From NCBI GenBank assembly GCA_002698995.1, contig PAAX01000032.1:1-64000 (forward strand): DNA of 64,000 bases. The letters are read 5' to 3'. A program made the position numbers and the translations under genes. Positions 35,550 to 44,321 of the stretch are shown here, piece by piece (the stretch's first letter is position 1; every line of letters begins with the position of its first letter). The stretch comes from Ignavibacteriota bacterium (lineage in GTDB: Bacteria; Bacteroidota; Ignavibacteria; Ignavibacteriales; Melioribacteraceae). Below the pieces are notes generated by a model that saw only the letters and a program-made list of their open reading frames with translations, searched no databases and was not told the DNA's origin.

Positions 35550-36608
35550 ATGAAAAATAAAATATTAGTCTGTTATAACGATCCGGTTTCGTTATATGAT
35601 AACTACTTGGGAAAGGAATTATCATCTAATGAAGAGTTTACAGATTTATCTGAAAAAGGTTTTTCTCAGCAGATAGATTTTATCAAAAACGAACTTGAGA
35701 AGAATTTTTCAGAAGTTTATACTCTAGGATTTAACAGAGATATTTTATCAATCATTAATAGTATTAAAAATATTAATCCCGATGTAATTGTAAACTTTGT
35801 TGAATCAATTGATGGGGATGCGGAGTATGAAAGTCATGTTACCGGACTTTACGAATTATTAGGAATTAGATACACCGGTAATTACGGATTTTGTTTGGCT
35901 AATTGTTTAAGTAAAACAAGAACTAAGCAAATTTTGTCATCACACAAAATAAGTACACCTAAGTTTTTAACATTAGCAGTTAATGAAAAGCTAGAAGAAT
36001 CAAAATTGAATATGAGTTTTCCATTAATTGTTAAGTTAGCAAGAGAAGATGCAAGTATTGGAATTTCGGAATTATCTGTAGTTAAAGATTCAGCCGAATT
36101 AAAAAGGCAAATCAACTTCTTAAGAAAAAATTATAAGCAATCGGTAATTATTGAAGAGTACATAGAAGGAAGAGAAATTAATGTTTCTATTCTAGGAGAT
36201 AAGGTTTTACCTTTATCCGAGATTAGATTTGACGGACTTCCGGAAAATTATCCCAAGATTATTACCTATGAAGCAAAATGGTCACCAAATTCAATTTATT
36301 ATAAAAACACAGTTCCCAAATGCCCTGCTGATGTTTCAGATAAGTTGAGAATAAAAATTGAACAAATTGCCTATGAAGCATTTAATGCGTTAGGCTGCAG
36401 AGATTATGCAAGAGTTGATATAAGATTATCAAACAAAAATGTTCCTTATGTTATTGAAGTGAATCCGAATCCGGATATATCGGTTGATTCCGGCTTTGTG
36501 CGTTCTGCATCTTATGCCGGATTAAATTACAGTGATTTATTAAAAACATTAGTTGAATTTGCATTAAACAGAAAAGCATATGATACGACCTTTGCAGTTG
36601 AAGGATAA
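35550..36608 (+). CDS. ATP-grasp ligase, D-Ala-D-Ala ligase-like, second copy
   Basis: 352 residues, paralogous to the preceding gene. VNFVESIDGDAEYESHVTGLYELLG matches the first copy's VFNISEGKNGRSREAQIPAILEML. The ATP-grasp core is IVKLAREDASIGI, IIEEYIEGREINVSIL and YARVDIRLSNKNVPYVIEVNPNPD. Both copies have complete metal-binding residues, so both are probably active with different substrates. The 3' end overlaps the GNAT gene by 29 bases. Confidence 0.8.
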   Translation: MKNKILVCYNDPVSLYDNYLGKELSSNEEFTDLSEKGFSQQIDFIKNELEKNFSEVYTLGFNRDILSIINSIKNINPDVIVNFVESIDGDAEYESHVTGLYELLGIRYTGNYGFCLANCLSKTRTKQILSSHKISTPKFLTLAVNEKLEESKLNMSFPLIVKLAREDASIGISELSVVKDSAELKRQINFLRKNYKQSVIIEEYIEGREINVSILGDKVLPLSEIRFDGLPENYPKIITYEAKWSPNSIYYKNTVPKCPADVSDKLRIKIEQIAYEAFNALGCRDYARVDIRLSNKNVPYVIEVNPNPDISVDSGFVRSASYAGLNYSDLLKTLVEFALNRKAYDTTFAVEG

Positions 36609-37059
36609 AGATACTTTATTCAAAATTATTAATTCAATTAATCTTTTTAGTGAAGATGAAAAAACTGTAGCAAAGGAATTAATTGAAGAGGTTCTTTATA
36701 ATAAGTTTCAAGATTATTATAATGTTTTTGTTTATGAAAATGAAACTGACGGAAAAGTTCATGGTTATCATTGTACCGGTAAAAGATCAATGACAGAAGG
36801 TGTTTATGATATGTACTGGATAGCTGTTGATCCAAATTATCATAACAAAGGAGTTGGTAAGTTATTAATTAATCATGCAGAGAAATTTGTTAAAGATCAA
36901 AATGGGAATTTAATATTGGCTGAAACTTCATCAAAAGACTCGTACATAAATACGAGGTCTTTCTATAAAGCAAATAATTATGAAGTTCTGGCTGAGATAA
37001 AAGATTTTTATAAAAAGGATGACAACCTTATAATATTTGGTAAATATATAAGAATATAA
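36580..37059 (+). CDS. GNAT-family N-acetyltransferase
   Basis: 159 residues. GNAT acetyl-CoA motif: MYWIAVDPNYHNKGVGKLLINHAE (about 78-101), with the C-terminal NTRSFYKANNYEVLAEIKDFY. Typically transfers acetyl from acetyl-CoA to an amine. Located between the ATP-grasp pair and the aminomutase; in archaea and some bacteria an aminomutase gene is paired with an acetyltransferase (AblB) that acetylates beta-lysine, but this protein is shorter than AblB, so identity is not established. Confidence 0.8.
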   Translation: MIRPLQLKDKDTLFKIINSINLFSEDEKTVAKELIEEVLYNKFQDYYNVFVYENETDGKVHGYHCTGKRSMTEGVYDMYWIAVDPNYHNKGVGKLLINHAEKFVKDQNGNLILAETSSKDSYINTRSFYKANNYEVLAEIKDFYKKDDNLIIFGKYIRI

Positions 37060-37070
37060 AGGGCAACTAC

Positions 37071-38237
37071 ATGGAACTTTGGCAACAAATGATCCGAGAC
37101 AGTGTTCATTCAGTAGATCAATTAGTTAAAAAATTTGGTCTAAAGAAAGAAGTAGCTGAACAACTTGATGAATTTTTTCAAGCAAGAATTAATCCATACT
37201 ATCTCAGCTTAATTCGATATCCGGGTGATCCGATTTGGATGCAGTCAGTACCGGATAAAATTGAGTTAGAAGATATGGATGGGCTTGAAGATCCGTTAAA
37301 TGAAGATATGATGAGTCCGGTTCCTAATATCACTCACCGATATCCAGACAGATGCCTATTCCTTGTCACAAGTCAATGCGGTATGTATTGCCGATTCTGC
37401 ACAAGAAAAAGAAAAGTTGGTGATTCCGGTAAAATTTCTATGAAAGAATTGGAATCTGCTTTCAATTATATTGAACAGCATACCGAGATTAGAGATGTAA
37501 TTCTTTCCGGCGGCGATCCTTTAATGCTTACAGATGTAATGTTAGAAAAAATCTTAAGCAGATTAAGAGAAATTAAGCATGTGGAAATTATTAGACTTGG
37601 TACAAAAATGCCCTGCGTACTTCCTCAGCGCATAACTCCTAATTTGGTAGATATGCTTAAGAAGTATCATCCAATTTATATTAACACACACTTTAATCAT
37701 CCTTGGGAAATTACTCCCGAAAGTACTAAAGCCTGTACCATGCTTGCAGATGCCGGCTGTCCGGTTCAAAACCAAGCAGTATTAATGAAAGGTGTTAATG
37801 ACAATGCGGAAATTCTAAAAGAGTTATTCCAGAAACTTCTAAAAATAAGAGTAAAACCTTATTATTTATTTATGGCAGATGAAACTAAAGGTGCTAGTCA
37901 TTTTAGAACTTCTGTTGAAAAAGGTTTGGAAGTAATTGATAAACTAAGAGGACACACATCAGGATTAGCAATTCCTCATTTCGTAATTGATGCACCGGGC
38001 GGCGGTGGAAAAATCCCTTTGCTTCCTAAATATGTCCTTCATCAAGATGATGAAAGAATTATTATGAGAAATTACAAAAATGATATTTATGTTTATCGCA
38101 ATGTGAATGATGAATTAAGTAAGAGCAAAGTTGAGATTGAAGTTGTAAATAATAAGAAGAACGGACATAGTAAAATTAAAGAGCCAAAAAATCTTAAAAA
38201 TATACAAAAAATAGAAGTAGAAGAAATTACGAATTAA
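37071..38237 (+). CDS. KamA-family radical SAM aminomutase (lysine 2,3-aminomutase-like)
   Basis: 388 residues. Uses a 4Fe-4S cluster, S-adenosylmethionine and PLP to move an alpha-amino group to the beta position. Cluster motif CGMYCRFC (CxxxCxxC, about 102-109). The PLP-lysine motif PGGGGK is preceded by VIDA, and MADETKGASHFRT holds the acidic residue before the HFR block. The two Asp residues that bind the lysine substrate in the Clostridium enzyme are both present, favouring lysine over glutamate. A Lys-rich C-terminal tail of about 40 residues is extra. Last gene of the cassette, followed by a terminator. Product predicted: beta-lysine (inference). Confidence 0.85.
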   Translation: MELWQQMIRDSVHSVDQLVKKFGLKKEVAEQLDEFFQARINPYYLSLIRYPGDPIWMQSVPDKIELEDMDGLEDPLNEDMMSPVPNITHRYPDRCLFLVTSQCGMYCRFCTRKRKVGDSGKISMKELESAFNYIEQHTEIRDVILSGGDPLMLTDVMLEKILSRLREIKHVEIIRLGTKMPCVLPQRITPNLVDMLKKYHPIYINTHFNHPWEITPESTKACTMLADAGCPVQNQAVLMKGVNDNAEILKELFQKLLKIRVKPYYLFMADETKGASHFRTSVEKGLEVIDKLRGHTSGLAIPHFVIDAPGGGGKIPLLPKYVLHQDDERIIMRNYKNDIYVYRNVNDELSKSKVEIEVVNNKKNGHSKIKEPKNLKNIQKIEVEEITN

Positions 38238-38241
38238 ATAT

Positions 38242-38270
38242 AGAGGCTGATCTTTCAGCCTCTTCTTATT
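38242..38270 (+). terminator. Bidirectional intrinsic terminator
   Basis: GAGGCTGA, loop TCTT, TCAGCCTC (38242-38261) followed by TTCTTATTT. Lies between kamA-like (plus) and the thioredoxin-like gene (minus). Confidence 0.85.
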
Positions 38271-38765
38271 TTAGTTGTTTAGAATATCAAGTAAATCCAT
38301 TTCCAAAGTTTCAACCGGCGTTTCAATAATTCTTCCTTTTTCACCTTGATCATTAATCAAAATAAATGTTGGGACTAATTCAATATTTTTTGAATCAATA
38401 TTACCGTCAGGTGAATTTTTATCCCTATCAACGGCAATAAGTGGAAGGTTATTTAAATCATAACTTAGCATATCTAGTATTTTCATAAATCTTGGTACTT
38501 CTCTTTTGCTATCGCTGCACCAAGTTCCCAAAACAATTTCAATTTTGTAACTATTTAATCTTTCTCCAATATTGTTTATAACTTCCTCATCCGGTTCATA
38601 GTTTTCAAATTCGGAATTATACCACCAAGCAAAACTTGAATCTTGAAAAGCATCAATATTGCAGTATCCAAGAAGCATCGGTTTTTCAGTTTTAGAATCG
38701 GTAACCATTTTATTTTGCGCAGAAATAGAAATGGAAATAAAAAGAATTACGAGAATTATTTTCAT
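38271..38765 (-). CDS. Secreted thioredoxin-fold protein with single-Cys WCSDS motif
   Basis: 164 residues with signal peptide ending ISAQ (1-17). The thioredoxin-like core contains GTWCSDSKREVPRFMKIL (about 99-116) and a cis-Pro segment VPTFILIND. Where thioredoxins have CxxC this has CSDS, so only the attacking Cys is present. In the Bacteroidota this WCSDS type is common; a disulfide exchange or reducing role outside the cytoplasm is inferred. Last gene of the 16-gene run; its ATG overlaps the nadK stop by one base. Confidence 0.75.
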   Translation of the reverse strand: MKIILVILFISISISAQNKMVTDSKTEKPMLLGYCNIDAFQDSSFAWWYNSEFENYEPDEEVINNIGERLNSYKIEIVLGTWCSDSKREVPRFMKILDMLSYDLNNLPLIAVDRDKNSPDGNIDSKNIELVPTFILINDQGEKGRIIETPVETLEMDLLDILNN

Positions 38766-39658
38766 TATTTATCCTTATCCAAATTTTCATTTCTTATGTC
38801 TAGTCCCCAGAAAAGCTTATTTCGTAAAATCTGATAATAATTATTGCCGGGTACATGAACCAACCTTACAGGATGAATTGATTTAGTAATTTCGATTTTT
38901 ACCGGTGCTTTGTAATCATAAACTCTTTGTCCATCGCAGCTTACTTGCACTTGTTTATTAGGAACTCTAATCTCAACAATAATTTTTTGATTTGAAGATA
39001 CTACAAGAGGACGCATAGTTAATGTATGAGGCGAAATCGGACTAATTGTTATTGCATCAGAATTAGGACTAACAATAGGTCCTCCAACTGAAAGAGAATA
39101 ACCTGTTGAACCTGTTGGCGTTGCAATTATAATTCCATCGGCAGAAAAAGTAGAGACATAATCATCATCAACTTTCAAGGTTATTTCAATCATTTTTGGC
39201 CAAGGACCTTTATCAATAACTATATCATTAATTGCATATAGTTTTTCTTCATCTGATTTTTGAGATGATATTCCATCTAAAGCAATTCTTTCGTCAATTG
39301 TATAATTTTCATTTTTTATATAATCCAAAAAGTCTTCAAGATTTGATAAGTCAATTTCTGCTAGAAATCCGAGTTTACCAAAATTTACTCCGGCTAAAGC
39401 AGTATTGTAATTCCTTGCATGAAAAGCAGTGTTCAGCATTGTTCCATCACCACCAAGTGATACAATTATATCACTGGTTTTAAACAACTCTTCATTAGGA
39501 AGAAAAAGTTTAGGATTAATCTCTCCTTCGTTAAATTCATCATAAATGTTATTGCTAATTGAGTAATCTAAATAACGATCATCCAATTTACTGATAATCA
39601 TTCTTAACAACTCTCTAACATTAGCTTTAGAAGTGTTTGGAATTAGACCGATTTTCAT
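38765..39658 (-). CDS. nadK: NAD kinase
   Basis: 297 residues. Phosphorylates NAD to NADP in the cytoplasm. SLGGDGTMLNTAF (about 70-82) holds the catalytic GGDG, followed by GVNFGKLGFLAE, and TPTGSTGYSLSVGGPIV binds the nucleotide. The remainder is the usual beta-rich domain. Sits between a glycosyltransferase and the thioredoxin-like gene; one base separates it from the glycosyltransferase. Confidence 0.95.
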   Translation of the reverse strand: MKIGLIPNTSKANVRELLRMIISKLDDRYLDYSISNNIYDEFNEGEINPKLFLPNEELFKTSDIIVSLGGDGTMLNTAFHARNYNTALAGVNFGKLGFLAEIDLSNLEDFLDYIKNENYTIDERIALDGISSQKSDEEKLYAINDIVIDKGPWPKMIEITLKVDDDYVSTFSADGIIIATPTGSTGYSLSVGGPIVSPNSDAITISPISPHTLTMRPLVVSSNQKIIVEIRVPNKQVQVSCDGQRVYDYKAPVKIEITKSIHPVRLVHVPGNNYYQILRNKLFWGLDIRNENLDKDK

Positions 39659-39659
39659 A

Positions 39660-40424
39660 TCAGTTCCTTTTTAACTCCCATAGTTTACAATATTTTGTAA
39701 AAACATATGCAGATGAAAATGATGCTAAAATAAATCCTTGAATACCATCAAGAAAACCAAGTTTGAAAAAATACATCTTAATAAAAATAAAAAACGGACG
39801 TAAAATAATATCGGTTACTTTAAATGATTTTTTCTTATTTACTAAATCTGCTGCAGCAAGAGTTGTGTACCTGTTAAATTTTTCAAAATAATGTTCGATT
39901 GAAGGATCGGTAAAGTGGTTTAAGTCATTTTTTAAGTGACCGACTTTACCTGTATAAACCAAATATTCGTGTACATTATTTTCACTAAACTTCACAAAAT
40001 TTTTATTGAAAAGTCTTTCTACTCTGCCAGGATACCAACCGCTGTGTTTTATCCATCTTCCTAAAAAATAAGCTCTTCTTGCAACGTCAAAAACAACCTC
40101 TTCCTTTTCCCTCTTTTTGAAATTATTAATTTCATCGGATAATTCTTTAGTTATTGTTTCATCGGCATCAATCCAAAAAATCCAATCATTAGAAGCAATG
40201 TCAGCAGCGTTTTGTTTAGTTTTAGCGTAACCTTCCCAATCGGTAATTTTACAAATTACTTTTGAATATGACTCTGCAATTTCCTTTGTTTTATCTTTTG
40301 ATTTACTATCAACAAAAACTATAATTTCATCTATGCAGTCTAATTGGCTTTCTATGCAATTTTTAATATTCTTTTCTTCATCTTTAGCAATAACAATTGA
40401 TGATATTTTGATGTCGTTCTTCAT
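39660..40424 (-). CDS. Family 2 glycosyltransferase, LPS core type (WaaE/KdtX-like)
   Basis: 254 residues. GT-A domain SSIVIAKDEEKNIKNCIES at the N-terminus, VFVDSKSKDKT, NDWIFWIDADETIT with the metal-binding DAD (about 86-92), then a C-terminal membrane-associating segment. The family adds a sugar to the lipopolysaccharide core. One base overlaps the O-antigen ligase gene, and an MsbA-like exporter is next to it, so a role in surface glycolipid assembly is likely. Confidence 0.85.
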   Translation of the reverse strand: MKNDIKISSIVIAKDEEKNIKNCIESQLDCIDEIIVFVDSKSKDKTKEIAESYSKVICKITDWEGYAKTKQNAADIASNDWIFWIDADETITKELSDEINNFKKREKEEVVFDVARRAYFLGRWIKHSGWYPGRVERLFNKNFVKFSENNVHEYLVYTGKVGHLKNDLNHFTDPSIEHYFEKFNRYTTLAAADLVNKKKSFKVTDIILRPFFIFIKMYFFKLGFLDGIQGFILASFSSAYVFTKYCKLWELKRN

Positions 40425-42457
40425 TATTTTTTCTGTAATTTATAAATTTTATTAACCGCCAAATTCAAAGCAAGCGTAAACCAAACCATTGTAATAATTT
40501 CATGATCACCAAAATTCCATTCTGCCAATCCGGAAACTAAAAATCCGACAAAACTTGCAAATGAACCTAATGAAATTGTTGATAATAGCTTTTCATTCTT
40601 TACTGTACTATAAATTACATAATGCTTTTTTAGAATCATGAATAACATCATCATAACAATTATAAATCCATAGCTTCCTAAAATAACTAAAAGATGTACA
40701 TAATTATTGTGCAAATGTCCGTATGTAAATTTTTCAAAAGGTTTTTTGTATTCTTTGTAAAGTTTGTGCAAATCAATATCACCAACTCCAAACAACGGAT
40801 AATCTTCAAACATACGCAGACCAGCACTCCATTGATTAAATCTTTCCAAATTAGTATCATGATAAGGATCAATAATGGAAGCAAATCTATTTATTTTATT
40901 TTGTGTAATTACTAATTGATCTTTGTAAGGATAAAAATCAGAAATATTATACTCATTCTTATAAACTAGTTCGAATGTTAAATTCATATTGTTAATAAAT
41001 ATTTCATAAATTTTATTATCAAACGAAAGTGCAAAGATCTTTGATTTATATTTTCTAATTGATTTAATCCCATGAAGATTATTCTGATTACCGATTTCAA
41101 GTAAATTGCTGCTAGTGAATTTATAAATTTTCAATCCAGAATCACTCTGAACAAAAACAACTGAATCCGAAACCCAAACAAACCCAGAATAGAAATCGTA
41201 TTCATCTTCAAATAGAAGTGAATCAATAAATCCGTTTTTAAGATTATAAATCTTTAATCTTTTTTCTTTTGTCGAATATCCTGCGATATGATTATTATCT
41301 ATTGAAATATTATTGAAATTATTGAACTTAGGGTAGTTAACAAAATCAGATGGATTATTAAAAATGGTCAGCCCGCTGTCAAGATCTAGAACATAAAGTC
41401 TGTTTTGATAAACATCGAAATCAATACTTCTTCCTTTTGTATAAAATTTTGATACCTCTCGAATTTTATTGTTGCGGATATCAAAAAGAAAAAGCTCAAG
41501 ATTTACAGAAGCGGCAAATATTGTACTGTCGTTAAGTTTATCTACATTTACTGCCGGATAATCAAGAGCATAATTATTTTTTAGGTTAAGTTCTGAATCT
41601 AATATGTTAATTCCGTTTTGATAATCGGCTTGTATAATTATCGAACTATCTGCAAATAAATTCCATGCTCTGCCTTCAGTTTCAATTACTTTTTCTTCTT
41701 TTGAATTGAGATTTAATACTTTTACTTCACTAATTGTTGATATTCCAAACAAGAGATAAAAGGCTGCAACTGAAGCTGGAACAACAATTAACCAAATCCT
41801 TTTTACTACAAGAATTATAAATAATCCGGCTAAAGCTCCAATCCATGCAGCTCTGGTATAACTTGCCAGCAAAGCAATAAATGAAAGAGCAAATAAAATA
41901 ATCGATAATAGTTTCCATATAAGTTTTTGTTTTTCATTTATTACATAAGCAAAAAGAATTATTGTTGTAAAGCTTATCAAACCTCCTGCAGTCATAACAT
42001 ACTGAAAGGTTGAAGGTCCTTTTGATTCAATTTGATAAAGATGAGATGCAAAGTGTTTATAAGCATCAAATAAATAAATAGAAAAAGTTATTATTGAAGC
42101 AGCCAAAAATAGATAAAATACTTTTCTTAAATCAGCATAATTATTTACTGATGAAAAAACAGTATAAACAACCGGTATAAGAAGTACTCTTTTTAATAAA
42201 TTATGAAATGATTGAGCTGAATCAACTGCAAATAGTGTAGATAAAACTTCGGCAGAAATAAAAAGAAGAAAAATTACTTCCAATCCCGTTTTCTGAAACT
42301 GAATTTCTTTCTTTTTTACCGACTTAAAAACAATTAAAAGAAGAGCACCAAAGTAACCAATCTGATTAAGAAAAATAGAATTGTTTAGTGTAGCAATAAA
42401 CAGAAACAAAAAACTAATTAAAGCAGTGTTATAAATCTTATCATGTTTTGAATTCAT
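40424..42457 (-). CDS. O-antigen ligase-like membrane protein with a large inserted domain
   Basis: 677 residues. About ten membrane helices in residues 10-240 and 545-670. Motifs of the Wzy/WaaL ligase fold: TRAAWIGALAGL (201-212), RFNQWSAGLRMFEDYPLFGVG (539-559) and HLHNNYVHLLVILGSYGF (581-598) with the conserved His. Residues about 260-530 are an extra soluble domain with repeated strand units (RLYVLDLDSGLTIFNN, GLKIYKFTSS), probably a beta-propeller, between the usual TRAAW helix and the ligase core. In known ligases this loop is much shorter. Likely joins polysaccharide to lipid A core in the periplasm. Confidence 0.8.
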   Translation of the reverse strand: MNSKHDKIYNTALISFLFLFIATLNNSIFLNQIGYFGALLLIVFKSVKKKEIQFQKTGLEVIFLLFISAEVLSTLFAVDSAQSFHNLLKRVLLIPVVYTVFSSVNNYADLRKVFYLFLAASIITFSIYLFDAYKHFASHLYQIESKGPSTFQYVMTAGGLISFTTIILFAYVINEKQKLIWKLLSIILFALSFIALLASYTRAAWIGALAGLFIILVVKRIWLIVVPASVAAFYLLFGISTISEVKVLNLNSKEEKVIETEGRAWNLFADSSIIIQADYQNGINILDSELNLKNNYALDYPAVNVDKLNDSTIFAASVNLELFLFDIRNNKIREVSKFYTKGRSIDFDVYQNRLYVLDLDSGLTIFNNPSDFVNYPKFNNFNNISIDNNHIAGYSTKEKRLKIYNLKNGFIDSLLFEDEYDFYSGFVWVSDSVVFVQSDSGLKIYKFTSSNLLEIGNQNNLHGIKSIRKYKSKIFALSFDNKIYEIFINNMNLTFELVYKNEYNISDFYPYKDQLVITQNKINRFASIIDPYHDTNLERFNQWSAGLRMFEDYPLFGVGDIDLHKLYKEYKKPFEKFTYGHLHNNYVHLLVILGSYGFIIVMMMLFMILKKHYVIYSTVKNEKLLSTISLGSFASFVGFLVSGLAEWNFGDHEIITMVWFTLALNLAVNKIYKLQKK

Positions 42458-42464
42458 AAATCTC

Positions 42465-44318
42465 TTAATCTCTAAATTGCATTTCGTATAATTTGCTGTA
42501 AATGCCGCTTTTATCCATTAATAAATCGTCATGTTTTCCAATCTGAACAATTTTTCCCTTATCCATAACAATTATTTTATCGGCGTTTCTTATAGTACTT
42601 AATCTGTGTGCTATAACAAATGTTGTTCTATCAAACATTAATCTTTCAATTGCTTCCTGCACTAATATTTCAGATTCATTATCAAGTGCTGAGGTAGCTT
42701 CATCAAAAATCATAATTGGTGGGTTTTTCAATAAAGCTCTTGCAATCGAAATTCTCTGCCGTTGTCCACCGGAAAGTTTTGTTCCTTTTTCACCAATGAT
42801 TGTGTTGAATCCATTCGGTAATTCATTTATAAACTTCTCTGCGTTAGCTGCTTTAACTGCCGCAATAATTTTATCTTCGGGATAGTCTGTCAAACCATAT
42901 GCAATATTATTTCTTACTGTATCGTTAAACAAAACAGTTTCTTGAGTTACAATTCCCATTAGTTTACGAAGGGAACTTAATTTTATTTTTTTAATGTCAG
43001 TTCCATCAATATAAATGGTACCGGAAGTGGGATCAAAAAACCTTGGTATTAAATCAACAAGAGTTGTTTTGCCGGCTCCGCTGCTTCCTACAAAAGCAAT
43101 TATTTCCCCTTTTTTTACGGAGAGATTTATATCCTTGAGAATTAATTCATCGGAATCATCATAATGAAAAGAGACATTCTTAAATTCGACTGTATTGTTA
43201 AACTCATTTAAAGGTTGTGAATCCGGTTCATCTTTTATTGAAGGTTCTATATCAAGAATGCTGAAAATTCTGTCCCCGGCAGCACTGGATTCCTGAATTC
43301 TATTGTTAATGCTGCTTAATTCTTTAACGGGAGGCATTAAAGAAAAAATTGCAAATAAAAATCCTAAAAACTCACTTGCCTTTAATGTACCGTCTATTAG
43401 AACTAATTGTCCGCCGTAATAAATAATTACAACTCCAACAAGAACACTTAATATTTCGGTGATTGGTGAAGCAGCATTACGTATTCTAACCATCCTAAGA
43501 AAAATTCTTCTTAAACCATTTGTTTCATTTACGAATTTCTGGTTTTCAAATTTTTCCATACCAAAAGCTTTTACAATTTTTACACCTGAAATAGTTTCAT
43601 GAATTACAGTAGTTAGATCAGCCATTTTTTCTTGAAGAATAGCACTCTCTTTTCTTAGTTTTATTCCAATCCATGCTATAAAAAAAAGTGAAAAAGGAAG
43701 AACGACAAAGGAAAATAAAGTAAGCTCCCAACTAATTGATATTGCAATGATCAGAAAAACCAATATTGTCAATGGTTCCCTAATAAGATTAAAAAATATA
43801 AGTGAAACGCTTGTTTGAACAACATAAACATCATTAATAATTCTTGAAATTAAATTGCCGGTTTTTTCTTCCTTAAAATAGCTCATCGGCAGCTTCTGCA
43901 GATGTTCATAAAGTCTATCTCTAATATCCTTAATTACCGTCTGCTCAACATACGCAAGAAAAAAAGCCTGCAGATAACCAAAGATGTTTTTTCCTAAATA
44001 AACGATAAAAATTAGAAGGCATATTTTAATCAGCACTTCCGATTGAGATCCACTGAATACAAATTCTTGAAATGAACTTTTCATATCATCAAAAAAAGAA
44101 GTGAAACCATTGGGAATAACTTCAGGAACATTTGTCTGCTCCAATTCAGTTGTTTGTTCGGTTTGACTATTACTTTGAAATAAAGTATCCAGAAGAGGAA
44201 TAGTTAAATAAACCGAAGCACCGTTTAGTATAGCGTACATAATCGTAAAGCCAATAGAAAGCATTACATGCCTCCAATAAGGCATAACATATTTAAGTAA
44301 TCGAAGATAAGTTTTCAT
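42465..44318 (-). CDS. MsbA-like ABC lipid/lipid A flippase
   Basis: 617 residues: a six-helix exporter domain (about 1-340) and a nucleotide-binding domain with Walker A GSSGAGKTTL, the signature LSGGQRQRISIARALL, Walker B IMIFDEATSALD and H-loop IAHRLSTI. A 45-residue Gln/Glu-rich stretch (SNSQTEQTTELEQ) sits in the first periplasmic loop. Place in the run, next to LPS-assembly genes, supports lipid A core flipping (inference). Confidence 0.85.
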   Translation of the reverse strand: MKTYLRLLKYVMPYWRHVMLSIGFTIMYAILNGASVYLTIPLLDTLFQSNSQTEQTTELEQTNVPEVIPNGFTSFFDDMKSSFQEFVFSGSQSEVLIKICLLIFIVYLGKNIFGYLQAFFLAYVEQTVIKDIRDRLYEHLQKLPMSYFKEEKTGNLISRIINDVYVVQTSVSLIFFNLIREPLTILVFLIIAISISWELTLFSFVVLPFSLFFIAWIGIKLRKESAILQEKMADLTTVIHETISGVKIVKAFGMEKFENQKFVNETNGLRRIFLRMVRIRNAASPITEILSVLVGVVIIYYGGQLVLIDGTLKASEFLGFLFAIFSLMPPVKELSSINNRIQESSAAGDRIFSILDIEPSIKDEPDSQPLNEFNNTVEFKNVSFHYDDSDELILKDINLSVKKGEIIAFVGSSGAGKTTLVDLIPRFFDPTSGTIYIDGTDIKKIKLSSLRKLMGIVTQETVLFNDTVRNNIAYGLTDYPEDKIIAAVKAANAEKFINELPNGFNTIIGEKGTKLSGGQRQRISIARALLKNPPIMIFDEATSALDNESEILVQEAIERLMFDRTTFVIAHRLSTIRNADKIIVMDKGKIVQIGKHDDLLMDKSGIYSKLYEMQFRD

Positions 44319-44321
44319 TCG

